Shown here: one piece after another, positions 34,983 through 45,357 of the stretch
Layout of the letters: every line of letters begins with the position of its first letter
Position numbering within the stretch: position 1 is the first letter of the stretch
Position numbers and translations under genes: made by a program
Assembly (NCBI GenBank): GCA_963668435.2
Contig: CAXXSC010000008.1
Location: 372,001 to 436,000 of the forward strand
Direction: 5' to 3'
Source of the DNA: G963668435 sp963668435
GTDB lineage: Bacteria; Latescibacterota; Latescibacteria; Latescibacterales; Latescibacteraceae
DNA length: 64,000 nucleotides
Notes under the pieces: generated by a model
Databases searched by the model: none
Seen by the model: only the letters and a program-made list of their open reading frames with translations
What the model was told of the DNA's origin: nothing

Positions 34983-35260
34983 TCATATCATCCTGTTTTT
35001 TTGCTAGTTTACTGTTATTGTTCTCATTTACATACTGTATTCGGCACATGTCGGCAGCCATATCTTCTGCGATATTGTCTTTCGAGCAGTCAGAACGGCT
35101 GCACCTTGTTCAGCGCCCTCTCAAAGGAGACAGCTTTATATGATAGTACGAAAGGCATCACAAGTAAAGATAATATTCCGTGAGAAAATGCTGGCTCCGC
35201 AATGAACTACCCAAAAATCAACGCCGACGAATCCTTTATATTAAAGGCCCAAAATGACGA

Positions 35261-36421
35261 TCACCCGTTCCAGAGCGGCGACATGCTTCTCAGACGTTCG
35301 ACAATCGGCGGCATAGCTGTCAGTACGGCCTCAACCTCCTCCATCGTGTTTTCCGAGGAGAGAGTGAACAGAAGCGAGGCGTTGGCAAGCGAGTGATCGA
35401 CACCGCAGGCCAAGAGCACATGGGAGCTTTTCAGCGCCTTGTCAGCACAGGAAGATCCCGATGCGGCAAAGATACCTTTCGCGCCAAGGCTGAACAGCAT
35501 GGCCTCGCCCTCGATGGCCTCGATGGAAACATGGACATTGCCGGTCAGGCGGTTTTTTCTGTCTCCGTTAATATATAATTTAGGTATCGATTCCTCGAGA
35601 CCTGTCATAAGCCTGTCCCTGAGCGGCATAACATGGGCGATGCGTGAATCCATCTCCTTCGCCGCAAGTTCGGCAGCGGCGCCAAGGCCGACAACAGCTG
35701 GCACATTCTCCGTACCAGCGCGGCGTCCTCTCTCCTGAATACCGCCATCAATCAATGAAAACACCCTCGTACCTTTCCTGACATAAAGCGCCGCGGCACC
35801 CTTGGGGCCGTGGAAACTGCTCGCGGCAAGTGACAGGATATCGACACCGAGAGCCTTGACATCGACAGGGATCACACCCGCTGTCTGTACGGCATCCGTG
35901 TGGAACGGCACACCTTTTTCTTTGACGGCCGCGGCGATATCTGCGATCGGCTCGATACTGCCTATCTCATTGGAGGCATGTGTCACCGAAACGACAACCG
36001 TATCGTCGCGAACGGCATCGACCACAGCGCCGGGATCGACAATGCCATTGCTGTCAACAGGTACGACAGTCATTTCCCAGCCGAGCTTTTCCATTGCCCG
36101 CGCAGAATGAAGGACCGATTGGTGCTCGATCGCTGACACGACGATATGCCTGCCTTTTTTACGTCCGGCCCATGCCGCGCCTTTCAGCGCAAGATTGTTC
36201 GACTCCGAGCCTGAAGATGTAAAATAAATCTCGTTGGTCTCGGCACCGATCAGAGACGCCACTTTTTTTCGCGCTTCTTCGAGAGCCTGTTTCGGCTGCG
36301 AACCATACTTATGAATGCTCGACGGGTTGCCGAAATGCTCGGTAAAATACGGTTTCATTGCCTCAAAAACAGATTCTTTCAAGCGGGTTGCCGCCGCATT
36401 ATCCAAATATATATCACCCAT
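35261..36421 (-). CDS. NifS/IscS-like cysteine desulfurase
   Basis: A 386-aa PLP enzyme that takes sulfur from cysteine. It opens YLDNAAATRLKESVFEAM; PLP-binding histidine and asparagine/aspartate residues lie in SAIEHQSVLHS, THASNEIGS and FHTDAVQTAG. The Schiff-base lysine is K207 in FHGPKG, and the catalytic cysteine is C325 in SGSSCADKA, in the class I (NifS/IscS) loop. The ATG at 36421 has GAGG 5 nt upstream. It is the last gene of the long minus-strand run and follows the BatA-like gene by 45 bp. No IscU or ThiI partner adjoins it, so Fe-S assembly versus tRNA thiolation is open. Confidence 0.93.
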   Translation of the reverse strand: MGDIYLDNAAATRLKESVFEAMKPYFTEHFGNPSSIHKYGSQPKQALEEARKKVASLIGAETNEIYFTSSGSESNNLALKGAAWAGRKKGRHIVVSAIEHQSVLHSARAMEKLGWEMTVVPVDSNGIVDPGAVVDAVRDDTVVVSVTHASNEIGSIEPIADIAAAVKEKGVPFHTDAVQTAGVIPVDVKALGVDILSLAASSFHGPKGAAALYVRKGTRVFSLIDGGIQERGRRAGTENVPAVVGLGAAAELAAKEMDSRIAHVMPLRDRLMTGLEESIPKLYINGDRKNRLTGNVHVSIEAIEGEAMLFSLGAKGIFAASGSSCADKALKSSHVLLACGVDHSLANASLLFTLSSENTMEEVEAVLTAMPPIVERLRSMSPLWNG

Positions 36422-36466
36422 ATCAGCCTCGCTTTCCCGGTGAAATCGATGAAAACACATACAACA

Positions 36467-38503
36467 TCACGCTTTTCTCGACACAATCATCTCCGCGGCA
36501 ATAAGCAGTGCCGCAAGAAGATAGAACAGCCAGTCAATTTCATTGCCGATCCGTCGCTCCCGAATCTGGCTCGTTATGTCACCACTGCTTTCCAATTGAA
36601 TCATAGTTTCATTATTATACGCCTCAAGCCTCTTTTCGATGCCTGACCGTGTCATTTCTCTTTCCGAGCGGGGAATATCGACAGCATACCGTCCAATTTC
36701 TACATTATCGGCGAACAGGGAATAAAATCCGACTGTGTCCACGGGCAACTCAGAAATACGAATATCTCCACCCATCAAGCTATAATCGATCGAACGGGCC
36801 GGCATGCCCTCCGCCCTTACTGTAACAGAGATGGGATTACCCTCAAAAGGAATACGTATCGCGGGATTCTCTCCGCTTGTGAATGCACCTGCAGCCCTCT
36901 CATGCACGGCGATCCCATGTACGGAACGAAGCAGCAGTGCCGGAAGCAGGCCGCTCACGGCAAATTCGCTGTTTGCAGAAAGAGTTTCCGGCGGAAAGAT
37001 CATAGTCTTTCCCCGGCCGCTTTCAAAGAGCAGAAGCGCAGTTGAGCGATCGTCGAAACGGGCAAGGACATCGCAATCGTCAGACGGTGTCAGGAGGTAC
37101 GACCGTGCGACTTTCGGTTTGCCGTAGCGCTCCGATCCGGTTATTCCTGCAAGGAGGCGATGGTGCATATCGAAATATCCGATGGTTCCGTTCGCGGTAG
37201 AATCCTGCCGCGCAAGCAGGCGTTCCACATTGAGCGGGGCAAGATCGCGAAAGATACCGTCAGTATACAAGCCGTTCTCGAGATCATCCGCCGGAAACAC
37301 GATCAGGCCGACACCATGTTCGATCACAGCGGCGGCAAGGGAGCGATAAATCCTGTCATCAAGCCTGGTCACCGAGGCCATCAGGATGATATCGGTACCG
37401 GTGAAATCACCGGCGGTAAGATCGTCGGGATGTTTTCGGGTGAGTTTAAACGGCGGTCTCTCCTCTTCCGTGAAAAGGGCTTTATCAATGAAATAAGCGC
37501 TCTCAGGTGATTCGCTAACAAAGAGAACACGCATGTTCTCACGCACATCGGCGACAAGGTGAATTGATTCACCCTCCTCGAAACGGGGTTCCGACGATCT
37601 CACTAGGAGCGAGTACAATCCCGGTTCTTCAGGTGTAAAAGTGAACGTCGTTGAAAAGGTGCTTTCTCCGGATGACGGCTGTACACGCCCCACCCTCTCG
37701 CCATCGACAAAGAACTCGAGGCTGCTGTCATCTGAGGCGTCACCCTTAAAGCCGTTCACCCTGACAGTCAGCGGAAAGCCGGGTCGAATGATCGGATCAG
37801 TCAGGGCAATACTCTCAAGTCCGAGCCCTTCGCATGTTTCCGGCCCGGTCAGCACCGAAAATGCATTGTACTCAAAATCAACCGCGGCAAGACTGTCAGG
37901 AAGCGCATTCCCGAAGCCGTCGCCGATATAATACAATTCGCGATTAGGTGCGATGCTCCGCGAAAGCTGGTAAATAGCGTTTCCAAAAGCCCGTCCTGAA
38001 TCGTTGGGCAAAAGCGTACAAGCACTTTCCTCGATCGCGGAAAGGATCGTCTTACTGTTCCCGGTCAATGCCCCTCCGGCGATGATTTCGCCGCTCGTCG
38101 CGCTGACAACACTGAGCTCGTCCCTCTCCCCCAGCGTGGCAGCAACCTTAACGGCAAGACGTTTCGCGGTTTCGAACAGCATCTCGCCATTATAAACGGC
38201 ATGCATTCCAGCGCTGTCATCGAGGATGATAGCCGCCGAACTGGCAGACCCGTTTTTTGCGGCACCGTTGATGGACGGACGGGCGAAAGCGAGTACAATC
38301 GCAATAATGATCAGTGTCCTGAGCAGAATAAGCAGCAACTGTTTGAAACGCAGGCGCCGGATGCTCTCCGTTTTCATGTGCTCGAGAAGCTCGATAGACG
38401 GAAAAGGCAGTTCACGGGCCCGTCGCCGCGATAAAAAGTGAATGATAAGCGGTAGCGCCGAGGCGCCGAGAGCGAACAATATCGATGGATTCAGAAAATT
38501 CAT
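36467..38503 (-). CDS. BatA-like membrane protein with degenerate VWA domain
   Basis: A 678-aa protein with the N-terminal BatA double-span region (MNFLNPSILFALGASALPLIIHFLSRRR start; second span LILLRTLIIIAIVLAFARP). A VWA-like domain follows, whose MIDAS motif reads LDDSAGM and so departs from D-x-S-x-S. The rest is extracytoplasmic beta-structure, and a C-terminal span (WLFYLLAALLIAAEMIV) closes the protein. Such proteins form part of the Bat complex with MoxR and DUF58 partners, assumed to act in envelope protein maturation or stress. It lies 33 bp downstream of the acyltransferase gene. No strong Shine-Dalgarno site is seen. Confidence 0.87.
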   Translation of the reverse strand: MNFLNPSILFALGASALPLIIHFLSRRRARELPFPSIELLEHMKTESIRRLRFKQLLLILLRTLIIIAIVLAFARPSINGAAKNGSASSAAIILDDSAGMHAVYNGEMLFETAKRLAVKVAATLGERDELSVVSATSGEIIAGGALTGNSKTILSAIEESACTLLPNDSGRAFGNAIYQLSRSIAPNRELYYIGDGFGNALPDSLAAVDFEYNAFSVLTGPETCEGLGLESIALTDPIIRPGFPLTVRVNGFKGDASDDSSLEFFVDGERVGRVQPSSGESTFSTTFTFTPEEPGLYSLLVRSSEPRFEEGESIHLVADVRENMRVLFVSESPESAYFIDKALFTEEERPPFKLTRKHPDDLTAGDFTGTDIILMASVTRLDDRIYRSLAAAVIEHGVGLIVFPADDLENGLYTDGIFRDLAPLNVERLLARQDSTANGTIGYFDMHHRLLAGITGSERYGKPKVARSYLLTPSDDCDVLARFDDRSTALLLFESGRGKTMIFPPETLSANSEFAVSGLLPALLLRSVHGIAVHERAAGAFTSGENPAIRIPFEGNPISVTVRAEGMPARSIDYSLMGGDIRISELPVDTVGFYSLFADNVEIGRYAVDIPRSEREMTRSGIEKRLEAYNNETMIQLESSGDITSQIRERRIGNEIDWLFYLLAALLIAAEMIVSRKA

Positions 38504-38536
38504 ATGTCAGTCTTTTACGAGTTTCATTTTTTTAGC

Positions 38537-39619
38537 TCAGAGACGGAAGAAAATACGCTGTTTATAGAGCCAGTAACAAAGCAGCCACTGGGCGGCAAGC
38601 GCCAACCCGTGTTTAAGCGGATCTACCCACGCCCCAACAGCGCTTTCCAGAGGATCGATAAAAATACCGAGACTGTCCAACAGCCAAAAACGCAGAAGGT
38701 TATGAACGATATAGATGAAGATCGAGTTCATGCCGACAACGACGAAAACGAGCTCCCAGCCGCGGATTCTGCGAATATCGGCGATATAATAAAGTGCAAG
38801 CAGGACGAGCGATGCCATTCCGCAGGTCAAAAGCGTATAGGAGGTTGTGAACATACGCTTGATTATCGGATTCAGCGGCTGCTGCATCAGCCCCACAAAG
38901 ACAAGGAGTCCGCCGCTGACCGCGAGGAATTTCATGAAAGCGCCATCGCTTTCCCGCCGACGGTATGTGCTGCCGGCAATTGAGCCGAAAACCACCACCG
39001 CCGAAGAAGTGAGAAGCGTATAGATATACCCCCAGCGGGAGGGACTGTTTGTCAGGGTCTCGTCAATAAGATACACCAAATTCTTATAGATGACATAACT
39101 GTTCCTTCCCACATCGTAGACAGGTATGACTGCGATAAAAAACCAATGGAGCAGCACCAGCACCCAGAAAACAATGACCCGCCCCCTGATCGATAGACCG
39201 CTGAACAGTGCGGCGATGAAATATGACAGCGCCAGAAGCTGCAGGACACCCGGCCCGGTGATCATTCTTCCCGCCTCGTACCAACTCAGAAAAAAGCCGA
39301 ACAGGAAAAGTACGGCACTCCGTTTGAAAACTTGGAGATAAAGCTCACCTTTTCCCGCCCCGTTTTCCATCCTGCGCTCACTTGAAAGCGCGAGTGAGAA
39401 ACCCATGATAAACAAAAAGGACGGCAGGATGAAATCCTCGAAATGAAATCCCACCCAGTCCGCATGGTTGAGCTGACGGTATATCGTGCTGGTCACAGGC
39501 AGATCAGCGAGCCGTTTCAGGCCGAAAGTATGCAGCATCATGGCAAGCATTGTCATGCCGCGATAGATATCGAGCGACAGAAGACGCTTATCCGGATCGA
39601 CTGACAGTACAGTGCTCAT
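38537..39619 (-). CDS. Multi-span acyltransferase, heparan-alpha-glucosaminide N-acetyltransferase-like (DUF5009)
   Basis: A 360-aa inner-membrane protein with about ten hydrophobic spans. The family opening RLLSLDIYRGMTMLAMM is followed by the signature HADWVGFHFEDFILPSFLFIMGFSLALS. HGSNAT relatives move an acetyl group from cytosolic acetyl-CoA to a sugar amine on the far side of the membrane. Here it sits between the DUF58 and BatA-like genes, an unusual place in such cassettes, and may acylate an envelope glycan. GAGGAT lies upstream of the start. Confidence 0.83.
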   Translation of the reverse strand: MSTVLSVDPDKRLLSLDIYRGMTMLAMMLHTFGLKRLADLPVTSTIYRQLNHADWVGFHFEDFILPSFLFIMGFSLALSSERRMENGAGKGELYLQVFKRSAVLFLFGFFLSWYEAGRMITGPGVLQLLALSYFIAALFSGLSIRGRVIVFWVLVLLHWFFIAVIPVYDVGRNSYVIYKNLVYLIDETLTNSPSRWGYIYTLLTSSAVVVFGSIAGSTYRRRESDGAFMKFLAVSGGLLVFVGLMQQPLNPIIKRMFTTSYTLLTCGMASLVLLALYYIADIRRIRGWELVFVVVGMNSIFIYIVHNLLRFWLLDSLGIFIDPLESAVGAWVDPLKHGLALAAQWLLCYWLYKQRIFFRL

Positions 39620-39721
39620 ATCCTCTCCCCCGATTTTATGGCGTTATGCACCGATACCGAAAGTACTTATCAAGCTCTTGAGATCTAACGAGTCCTTATC
39701 GAGTGAGTCCTGATGTTGAAT

Positions 39722-40621
39722 TCAGTACAGACGTTTTCGTTTCGCAAGATATTCCGTCAAGGCCCTGTCAAACGGCATATCGGTGGGGAAAAGGGCATAA
39801 TCCACTGAGATATCGTGCATTGCCCTGACAAGCGATTCCCGGCGGGCGTTGAGCTCTTTCAGATATTCATCCCGGATATGCCAGGGCTGGGTTGTCAGGC
39901 TCCTGCCGCTTTCCATATCGATGAAACGTGTCTCACTTCTGTAATCGAAATCGAGCTCAGCCGGATCGAGGACATGGAAAACCAGCAGTTCATGACCGTT
40001 ATGACGAAAATGCTTGAGACCGTGCAGGAGCTCGTCCTTATCGAAAATCAGATCGCTTATCAACACCACCAGGCCGCGTTTTTTGACACGTTCCGCCATT
40101 GTGTGAAGTACCTCTCCGGCGCTGGTCGTTCCCGCAGGCTCTATACGCGAGAGAGCTGAAAGTATCTCATTTGTCTGGGACTGCAACGAGCGCGGCGGCA
40201 ACATCGACTGCATTTTATCAGCGAAAGTCACCAGTCCCACGCTGTCCCGCTGGCGGAGCATGAGATATGCCAGCGAAGCCGCGAGTATGCTGCCGTAGCG
40301 AAGCTTGCTGACCGAACCCTTTTCGCGAAAACCCATCGAACCGCTGACATCGAGTATGATGTGAGAGATAAGGTTGGTCTCCTCTTCGAAACGCTTTATG
40401 TACATGCGGTCTGTGCGGCCGTAGACTTTCCAGTCAAGATAACGGAGCGAGTCACCCTCCATGTACTGACGGTGTTCCGAAAACTCTGCGGAAAAACCGT
40501 GGTACGGGCTCTTGTGCAGGCCGGTCATAAAGCCCTCGACAACATAGCGGGCGATCAGCTCCAGACGCGATATCCGGCTGACAGCCTCCGGTGTAAACAG
40601 TTCCTGCACAGATTCTTTCAC
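39722..40621 (-). CDS. DUF58-family protein with VWA-type fold
   Basis: A 299-aa cytosolic protein. The DUF58 signature is present: [35 protein letters not shown] spans the conserved core (positions about 47-80), and the VWA metal site is [13 protein letters not shown]58 proteins pair with MoxR ATPases and BatA-like membrane proteins. Its start overlaps the MoxR stop codon by 4 nt (ATGA), so the two are translationally coupled and probably form a complex. Confidence 0.92.
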   Translation of the reverse strand: MKESVQELFTPEAVSRISRLELIARYVVEGFMTGLHKSPYHGFSAEFSEHRQYMEGDSLRYLDWKVYGRTDRMYIKRFEEETNLISHIILDVSGSMGFREKGSVSKLRYGSILAASLAYLMLRQRDSVGLVTFADKMQSMLPPRSLQSQTNEILSALSRIEPAGTTSAGEVLHTMAERVKKRGLVVLISDLIFDKDELLHGLKHFRHNGHELLVFHVLDPAELDFDYRSETRFIDMESGRSLTTQPWHIRDEYLKELNARRESLVRAMHDISVDYALFPTDMPFDRALTEYLAKRKRLY

Positions 40622-41616
40622 GAATTCTCTCCGGTGAGCCGATTGATAATATCGGGAGTAGTAACACCCTCCGCCTCGGCGGCGAAAGTCGTAACCAGAC
40701 GGTGCCTCAGAACAAGCATGGCAACCGCGTTAACATCCTCACGCGAGGGAACATAACGGCCATCAAGAGCCGCTTTCGCTTTCGCGCCGAGAATGAGATA
40801 TTGTGAAGCGCGCGGACCCGCCCCCCATTTCAGCCAATCCTTAATGAACGCGGGCGAAGAGGAATCGTCCGGCCTCGTTTTCCTCACGAGGTCAACGGCA
40901 TAAGAAACGACATCATCCGCGGCAGGGATTTTCCGTACCAGAGTCTGAAGGGCGACGATGTCTGCGGCATCGAGAACTTTTGCAGGCGACGGCACCTCGA
41001 CACCGGTCGTGCGCTTGACAATTTCAAACTCTTCCTCTTTCGAGGGATAGCCGATCCAGAGATTGAACATGAAACGGTCAAGCTGGGCCTCGGGCAGAGG
41101 ATAGGTTCCCTCCTGCTCGATCGGATTCTGTGTGGCGAGCACGAAAAACGGCTCCTCCAGGGGCATCGTGTCGCCCTGGACCGTCACGGCGTGTTCCTGC
41201 ATGGCCTCGAGCAGCGCGGACTGTGTCTTCGGCGGCGTCCTGTTGATCTCGTCGGCAAGCACGATATTGGCGAACACCGGCCCTTTGACGAAACGGAATC
41301 CCCGTTTGCCGCTGCCCGGCTCTTCCTCTATCACCTCGGTGCCGACAATATCTGAGGGCATGAGATCAGGCGTAAACTGGATACGGGAAAAATCGAGATC
41401 GAGCGCCCTGGCCAGTGTCGAAATCATGAGCGTCTTGGCAAGGCCAGGCACACCGACCAGAAGGCAATGACCTCGGCATAGCAGCGTAATGATGAGGTTG
41501 TCAATGACCTCTTCCTGCCCGACGATGACATTCGCCATTTCCTTTTTTAGAAGGCTATGAGAGGCGCTGAGTTTTTCCAGGAGCTCGATATCCCGGCCTT
41601 TCGATTTTTCCGTCAT
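40618..41616 (-). CDS. MoxR-family AAA+ ATPase
   Basis: A 332-aa AAA+ ATPase with Walker A GVPGLAKT (55-62), Walker [22 protein letters not shown], sensor 1 [22 protein letters not shown] and a C-terminal lid domain. MoxR ATPases act as chaperones for metal-binding VWA partners, here the DUF58 and BatA-like proteins encoded downstream. AAAGGATG precedes the ATG. The gap of 86 bp to the frameshifted gene upstream is the widest spacing in this part of the operon. Confidence 0.95.
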   Translation of the reverse strand: MTEKSKGRDIELLEKLSASHSLLKKEMANVIVGQEEVIDNLIITLLCRGHCLLVGVPGLAKTLMISTLARALDLDFSRIQFTPDLMPSDIVGTEVIEEEPGSGKRGFRFVKGPVFANIVLADEINRTPPKTQSALLEAMQEHAVTVQGDTMPLEEPFFVLATQNPIEQEGTYPLPEAQLDRFMFNLWIGYPSKEEEFEIVKRTTGVEVPSPAKVLDAADIVALQTLVRKIPAADDVVSYAVDLVRKTRPDDSSSPAFIKDWLKWGAGPRASQYLILGAKAKAALDGRYVPSREDVNAVAMLVLRHRLVTTFAAEAEGVTTPDIINRLTGENS

Positions 41617-41702
41617 TGCGTCATCCTTTATTGAAAGCAGTGCTCATATTATTTCAGTTCAATGTGCCGCCTGTCATTGTTTCTTAAGACAGTGACAGGT
41701 GA

Positions 41703-42982
41703 TCAGGTTTTGAGTTCTTTCTTCTTCGCACCGGGGAAAAGCACGTTGTTCAGGATCAGGCGGTAACCCGGCGAATTCTTATGCAGGAAAAGCTGTGTCG
41801 GCGCCTCCCCCACGAGATGTTTGTAATCGGCCGGATCATGTCCACCGAAAAACGTGAACGTGCCCTCGCCAAGTGTTCCGTGGAGGTATTTCACCGTGCC
41901 CCGTTTCCTGTTATCACCCATGATGACAATATTTTTCTTGATACATTTCCTGTTGAACTCGGTGGTCTGTCCCATGAAACCGGCGATGGGATTTTCATGG
42001 CATTGAGTGAGCATGGTCGGCACTGGATCATATTTGGCGCTGAACTCGAACAGCTCGAAATAGTCGATGGTCTGATCGGCAGTCGCGGTCACAGAGCCGG
42101 AGTCGCCCGGAAGCACATCAATATCGGAGAATTCATAGACCATGGGATCGGTGACAAGCCTGAAATTCTCGAATGCGAATGTCATAGAATAATCAAGTTT
42201 ATTCAGGTAGCCGGGATCGACACCGTCACCATCGAAAGGCGTATCGACTATATCGACTGGCCCGGCGGCAAGAGCGATATCGATTGTGTCTGTCGCGGAA
42301 CACATTGCGAAGAGGAAACCACCATGTGAGGTATAGTCGCGAATTTTTGCCGCCACTGTCTTTTTCTGGGTGGATACGTTGGGGAAACCAAGATCAGCGG
42401 CCATTTTCTCATACGTTGTCTGCTGTTCGATGTACCAGTCGGCGTTACGGTAATTGCCGTAAAATTTGCCGTACTGTCCGGTAAAATCCTCGTGATGAAG
42501 GTGCAGCCAGTCATATTCCGAGAGCTTGCCATCCAGCACCTCGACATCCCATAGCGTGTCCATAGGGTATTTCAGAATACGTCAGTGCAAGCGTAACAGC
42601 ATCATCCCAGGGCTGCTTGTTCGGCGGTGTATAGACAGCTACTTTCGGCGCCTTTTCCAGAAGTTCTTTCGACATGTTGGATTGCTCGATCTCGCTGTCG
42701 AGACTGGCGAGCGCCGAAATTACCGAGCACCTCATAGCGAACGCCGCGAAGAAGAGCGTATTCGGCAATCGCGCTGTCGTTCTGCAAGAGGAACGAACCT
42801 CCGCGATAGTTGAGCAGCCATTCGACAGGCCTACCCTCCTCAAGCGAATGATAGGCGACACCATAGGCCTTGAGATGGTCTGTCTGGCTGGCATCCATCG
42901 GGATCAGAATTTTATCAGCCGAGGCTGCCGAACAGTTCAAAGCTGACAAAACAATGAAAATCAGTGATATTTTTCGAAGCAT
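41703..42982 (-). pseudogene. 'Asparagine synthetase B'-like secreted protein, split by two frameshifts
   Basis: Three overlapping frames together encode one protein of about 420 aa. The first (42602-42982) holds a signal peptide and ILIPMDASQTDHLKAYGVAYH; the second holds EKAPKVAVYTPPNKQPWDDA; the third (41703-42563) begins inside DTLWDVEVLDGK and holds YDWLHLHHEDFTGQYGKF. Together they match a secreted Bacteroidota/FCB family often labelled asparagine synthetase B without evidence of that activity. The breaks lie near 42722-42730 and at the GG run 42560-42561; each is repaired by removing one base, and the joined reading then keeps the family's order. It lies between the TPR and MoxR genes. 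Real decay or consensus error cannot be separated here. Confidence 0.75.
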
Positions 42983-43068
42983 GGTCTATTCCGGAATCTT
43001 ATGTGTTTGATTGCTGTATTGTAATACTTTACCTGTAAAAATGAAAGCGTTTCCCGTCCTCGCAACCT

Positions 43069-44883
43069 CTAACTCTCGCCGGAAAGCGTCATAAGCTTTC
43101 GCCGCAGCTCGCTGTGATGAACACCATCCGGGAACAGCAATAGAGCCCGTCGGTACAGATCCCTCGCACGGGCATTGTCACCGTCCGGACGAAGAACCGA
43201 ATCCCCTGCCATGAGAAGGGCTCCCGCCGCAAGCGACTGGAATTCCGTGCCTGCCGAGGCTTTCTCGAAAAACTCAACTGCGCGGTCTATATCGCCATTC
43301 TGCACGGCAATGAGGGCAATCTCAATCAGGGCATGATAACCTGACTGCGGAAAGAGTATCCGCACTGGCCACTGTAAACAACGAATCGGCCCAACGGGGT
43401 ATCATCCCGGTACAGCGCGTATTTTCCGGCGGCAAAATCGGGAGAGCGAGGCCGTACCATACATCCCGGCCTGAAGCACGAGCATTTTCAGCTTGAGAAG
43501 ATCGTTTGTCTCCGAACCGGCGGGATCGAGAGCGACAAGCGAGGCTATATCCTGTTTCATCCCCCTCGAAATCCCCGGCATAAAAACGGCTGTATGCGCT
43601 GATAGCCGATATCTCGTAACGCTCTTCTTTCTTCCGGGATTTAACGACCGCCTGCGACAGACAGGTCAGGGCGCTGTCCGGTTTTCCCCCCGGCAAGGAG
43701 AATACGTGCCGCAAAAAGCCATGCCTCGCGTGAGTTCTCGCGGTGTCTCGCCGAATCGGCAAAAGCGCTGATACGGTCAACGACGTTGTCTGTTTCGGAT
43801 TGAAGTCCCCTGATGGAAAGAATCCTCAGGCGTGCGGTTTCGCCTTCTCGGGAATCGGGATTTTTTTCGGCGATACGCTCGTACAATGCCAACGCCCCCT
43901 CGCTGTCACCGATCTGAGCCTGAGAGCCGCCGCCTCGAACAGGACTATGCTGTGCGTGGTATCCTCGGGAAAAGCCTCTGCAAAAGCCTCGAAAACACGA
44001 AGCGCCTCAAGAGGATGCTTCTCTTTCAGGCGTACACCATATTCGAGGATTGCCTTTGTGTTCTTGACCGCGATCAAGGCGGGCAGGTAAACACTCACCG
44101 CCTCTTTTACCCTGCCTCTATCGAAGTAATAATCTGCGAGAATTTTCGCACAGACAATGCTCGAGGGTTTCTTCTTCAGATAATTCTCCAGCGGCTCGAT
44201 GAGTTTCTGTTCTTCATATCCTGAAGCCAGCGCCGTTTTGATAAGCCTCTTGACACGTATGTCTGCCGAGCGCGATACATCGATTGTTACCAGGTATTCT
44301 TCCAGCGCCTCGGCAAATTCCATACGTGCGGCATATAGATTGGCCCATTTCGTTAACAAAAACCTGACGGTTGCCAAGCTCCTTGCGCGAACGCTGATAA
44401 AGTTTCACGGCGCGGTCATGCTCGCGCCATCGCACCAGCTCATTGGCTGCACTCTGTATACGCCCCACATCTTTCCAATTCCCGTCGATGATTTTATCGA
44501 TCTGGTCGAAGCCTTTTCGTGTTTCGCCACGTCCGAAATAACTGCGGGCAAGATAGCGCTGCATGGTGAAATCCGTGGGTCGCTCCTTGATACGCCTGAG
44601 TATCAGCGTCTCCAGGGCATCGTAATCCTTGAGACGGTCGAGGAGAAGCATGTAATGCCAGAACGCGTTGTCGGTTGCCGTATTGCTCGTATGCCTTGCG
44701 ATAGATTTCTTTCGCCTCGTCAGTTTTGCCTTCGCGTTCGAGTTTCTGGCCGAGCTCAACCTCCTCCTTTCCCGGGATTTGCGGCAGTTTCGGCATTTTT
44801 TTCTGCTGTGCCCAAATTTCAGAGCTGAAACTCGAAACAAAGAGCAGCATCATGAACACCATCGTCAAAATTCTATTCATCAT
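43069..44883 (-). pseudogene. Secreted TPR-repeat protein broken by about eight single-base indels
   Basis: A signal peptide (ILTMVFMMLLFVSSFSSEIWAQ) and TPR-type helices (GQKLEREGKTDEAKEIYRKA; RRIKERPTDFTMQRYLARSY; EAVSVYLPALIAVKN; YERIAEKNPDSREGE; IDRAVEFFEKASAG) occur in order but in changing frames. Frame changes are near 44673, 44345, 43920, 43688, 43563, 43441, 43391 and 43349. Seven are repaired by removing one base, usually in a run of two to six G or C; the one near 43920 needs an added base. The rebuilt protein is about 600 aa. Its ATG overlaps the end of the DUF4175 gene, with GGGGG upstream. TPR proteins of this cassette probably scaffold the Bat-like complex in the periplasm. Confidence 0.7.
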
Positions 44884-45357
44884 CGCCCCCTGTTTCCCCG
44901 GACTCGTAGTCATTCAGCATTGACTCAAAATACCGCCGTACGAGCTCACGATACCCCTCGTTGTAATCGTCGCGCAAAGCCTCTTTCATCCGTTCGTTGA
45001 GATATTCCTGCTTTTCGCCGAGATCACCGGGAAGCGCCGCGCCGTGAGACTCGTTTGTCTTCGCCGTGTACGATTTCCGCTCCTTTTTCTCGCCCTGTTG
45101 GCGGCGCGAACGGTGAACATCCAGCATTCGTCGGTAGATATCTGACTGTTTCCGCTCGATGCGCTCACGTGGTTCATTCCGACGCATCATCTGTGCGCTG
45201 TCATCCATGTCTTCCGCGAGCTGACTCAAGCATTTCACGAAGGCGCGGATCACTGGAGGCTTTCCGAGCAAGCTCAGACATCATCTCGGCGAGCTTCTGC
45301 TGTTCCGCTGCATAACGCATCATCATTTCACTGCTCATGCCGCCCTGCATCATCTGC
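44873..45357 (-). pseudogene. Detached C-terminal part of the DUF4175 protein (two frameshifts)
   Basis: After the stop at 45328 the expected continuation is found in other frames: RQMMQGGMSSEMMMRYAAEQ (from about 45357), then after a second one-base shift near 45222 LAEDMDDSAQMMRRNEPRER, ending with EGYRELVRRYFESML. This is the usual C-terminus of the family, so the upstream gene and this piece form one coding unit of about 1100 aa. The final TAG overlaps the ATG of the TPR gene. Both shifts are single added bases. Confidence 0.72.

Noticed and set aside
35140..35205. Short plus-strand frame (21 codons) behind AAGGAG, overlapping a second short frame
   Set aside because: The ribosome-like site is suggestive, but the peptides are very short, lack features, and the second frame runs antisense into the cysteine desulfurase gene.
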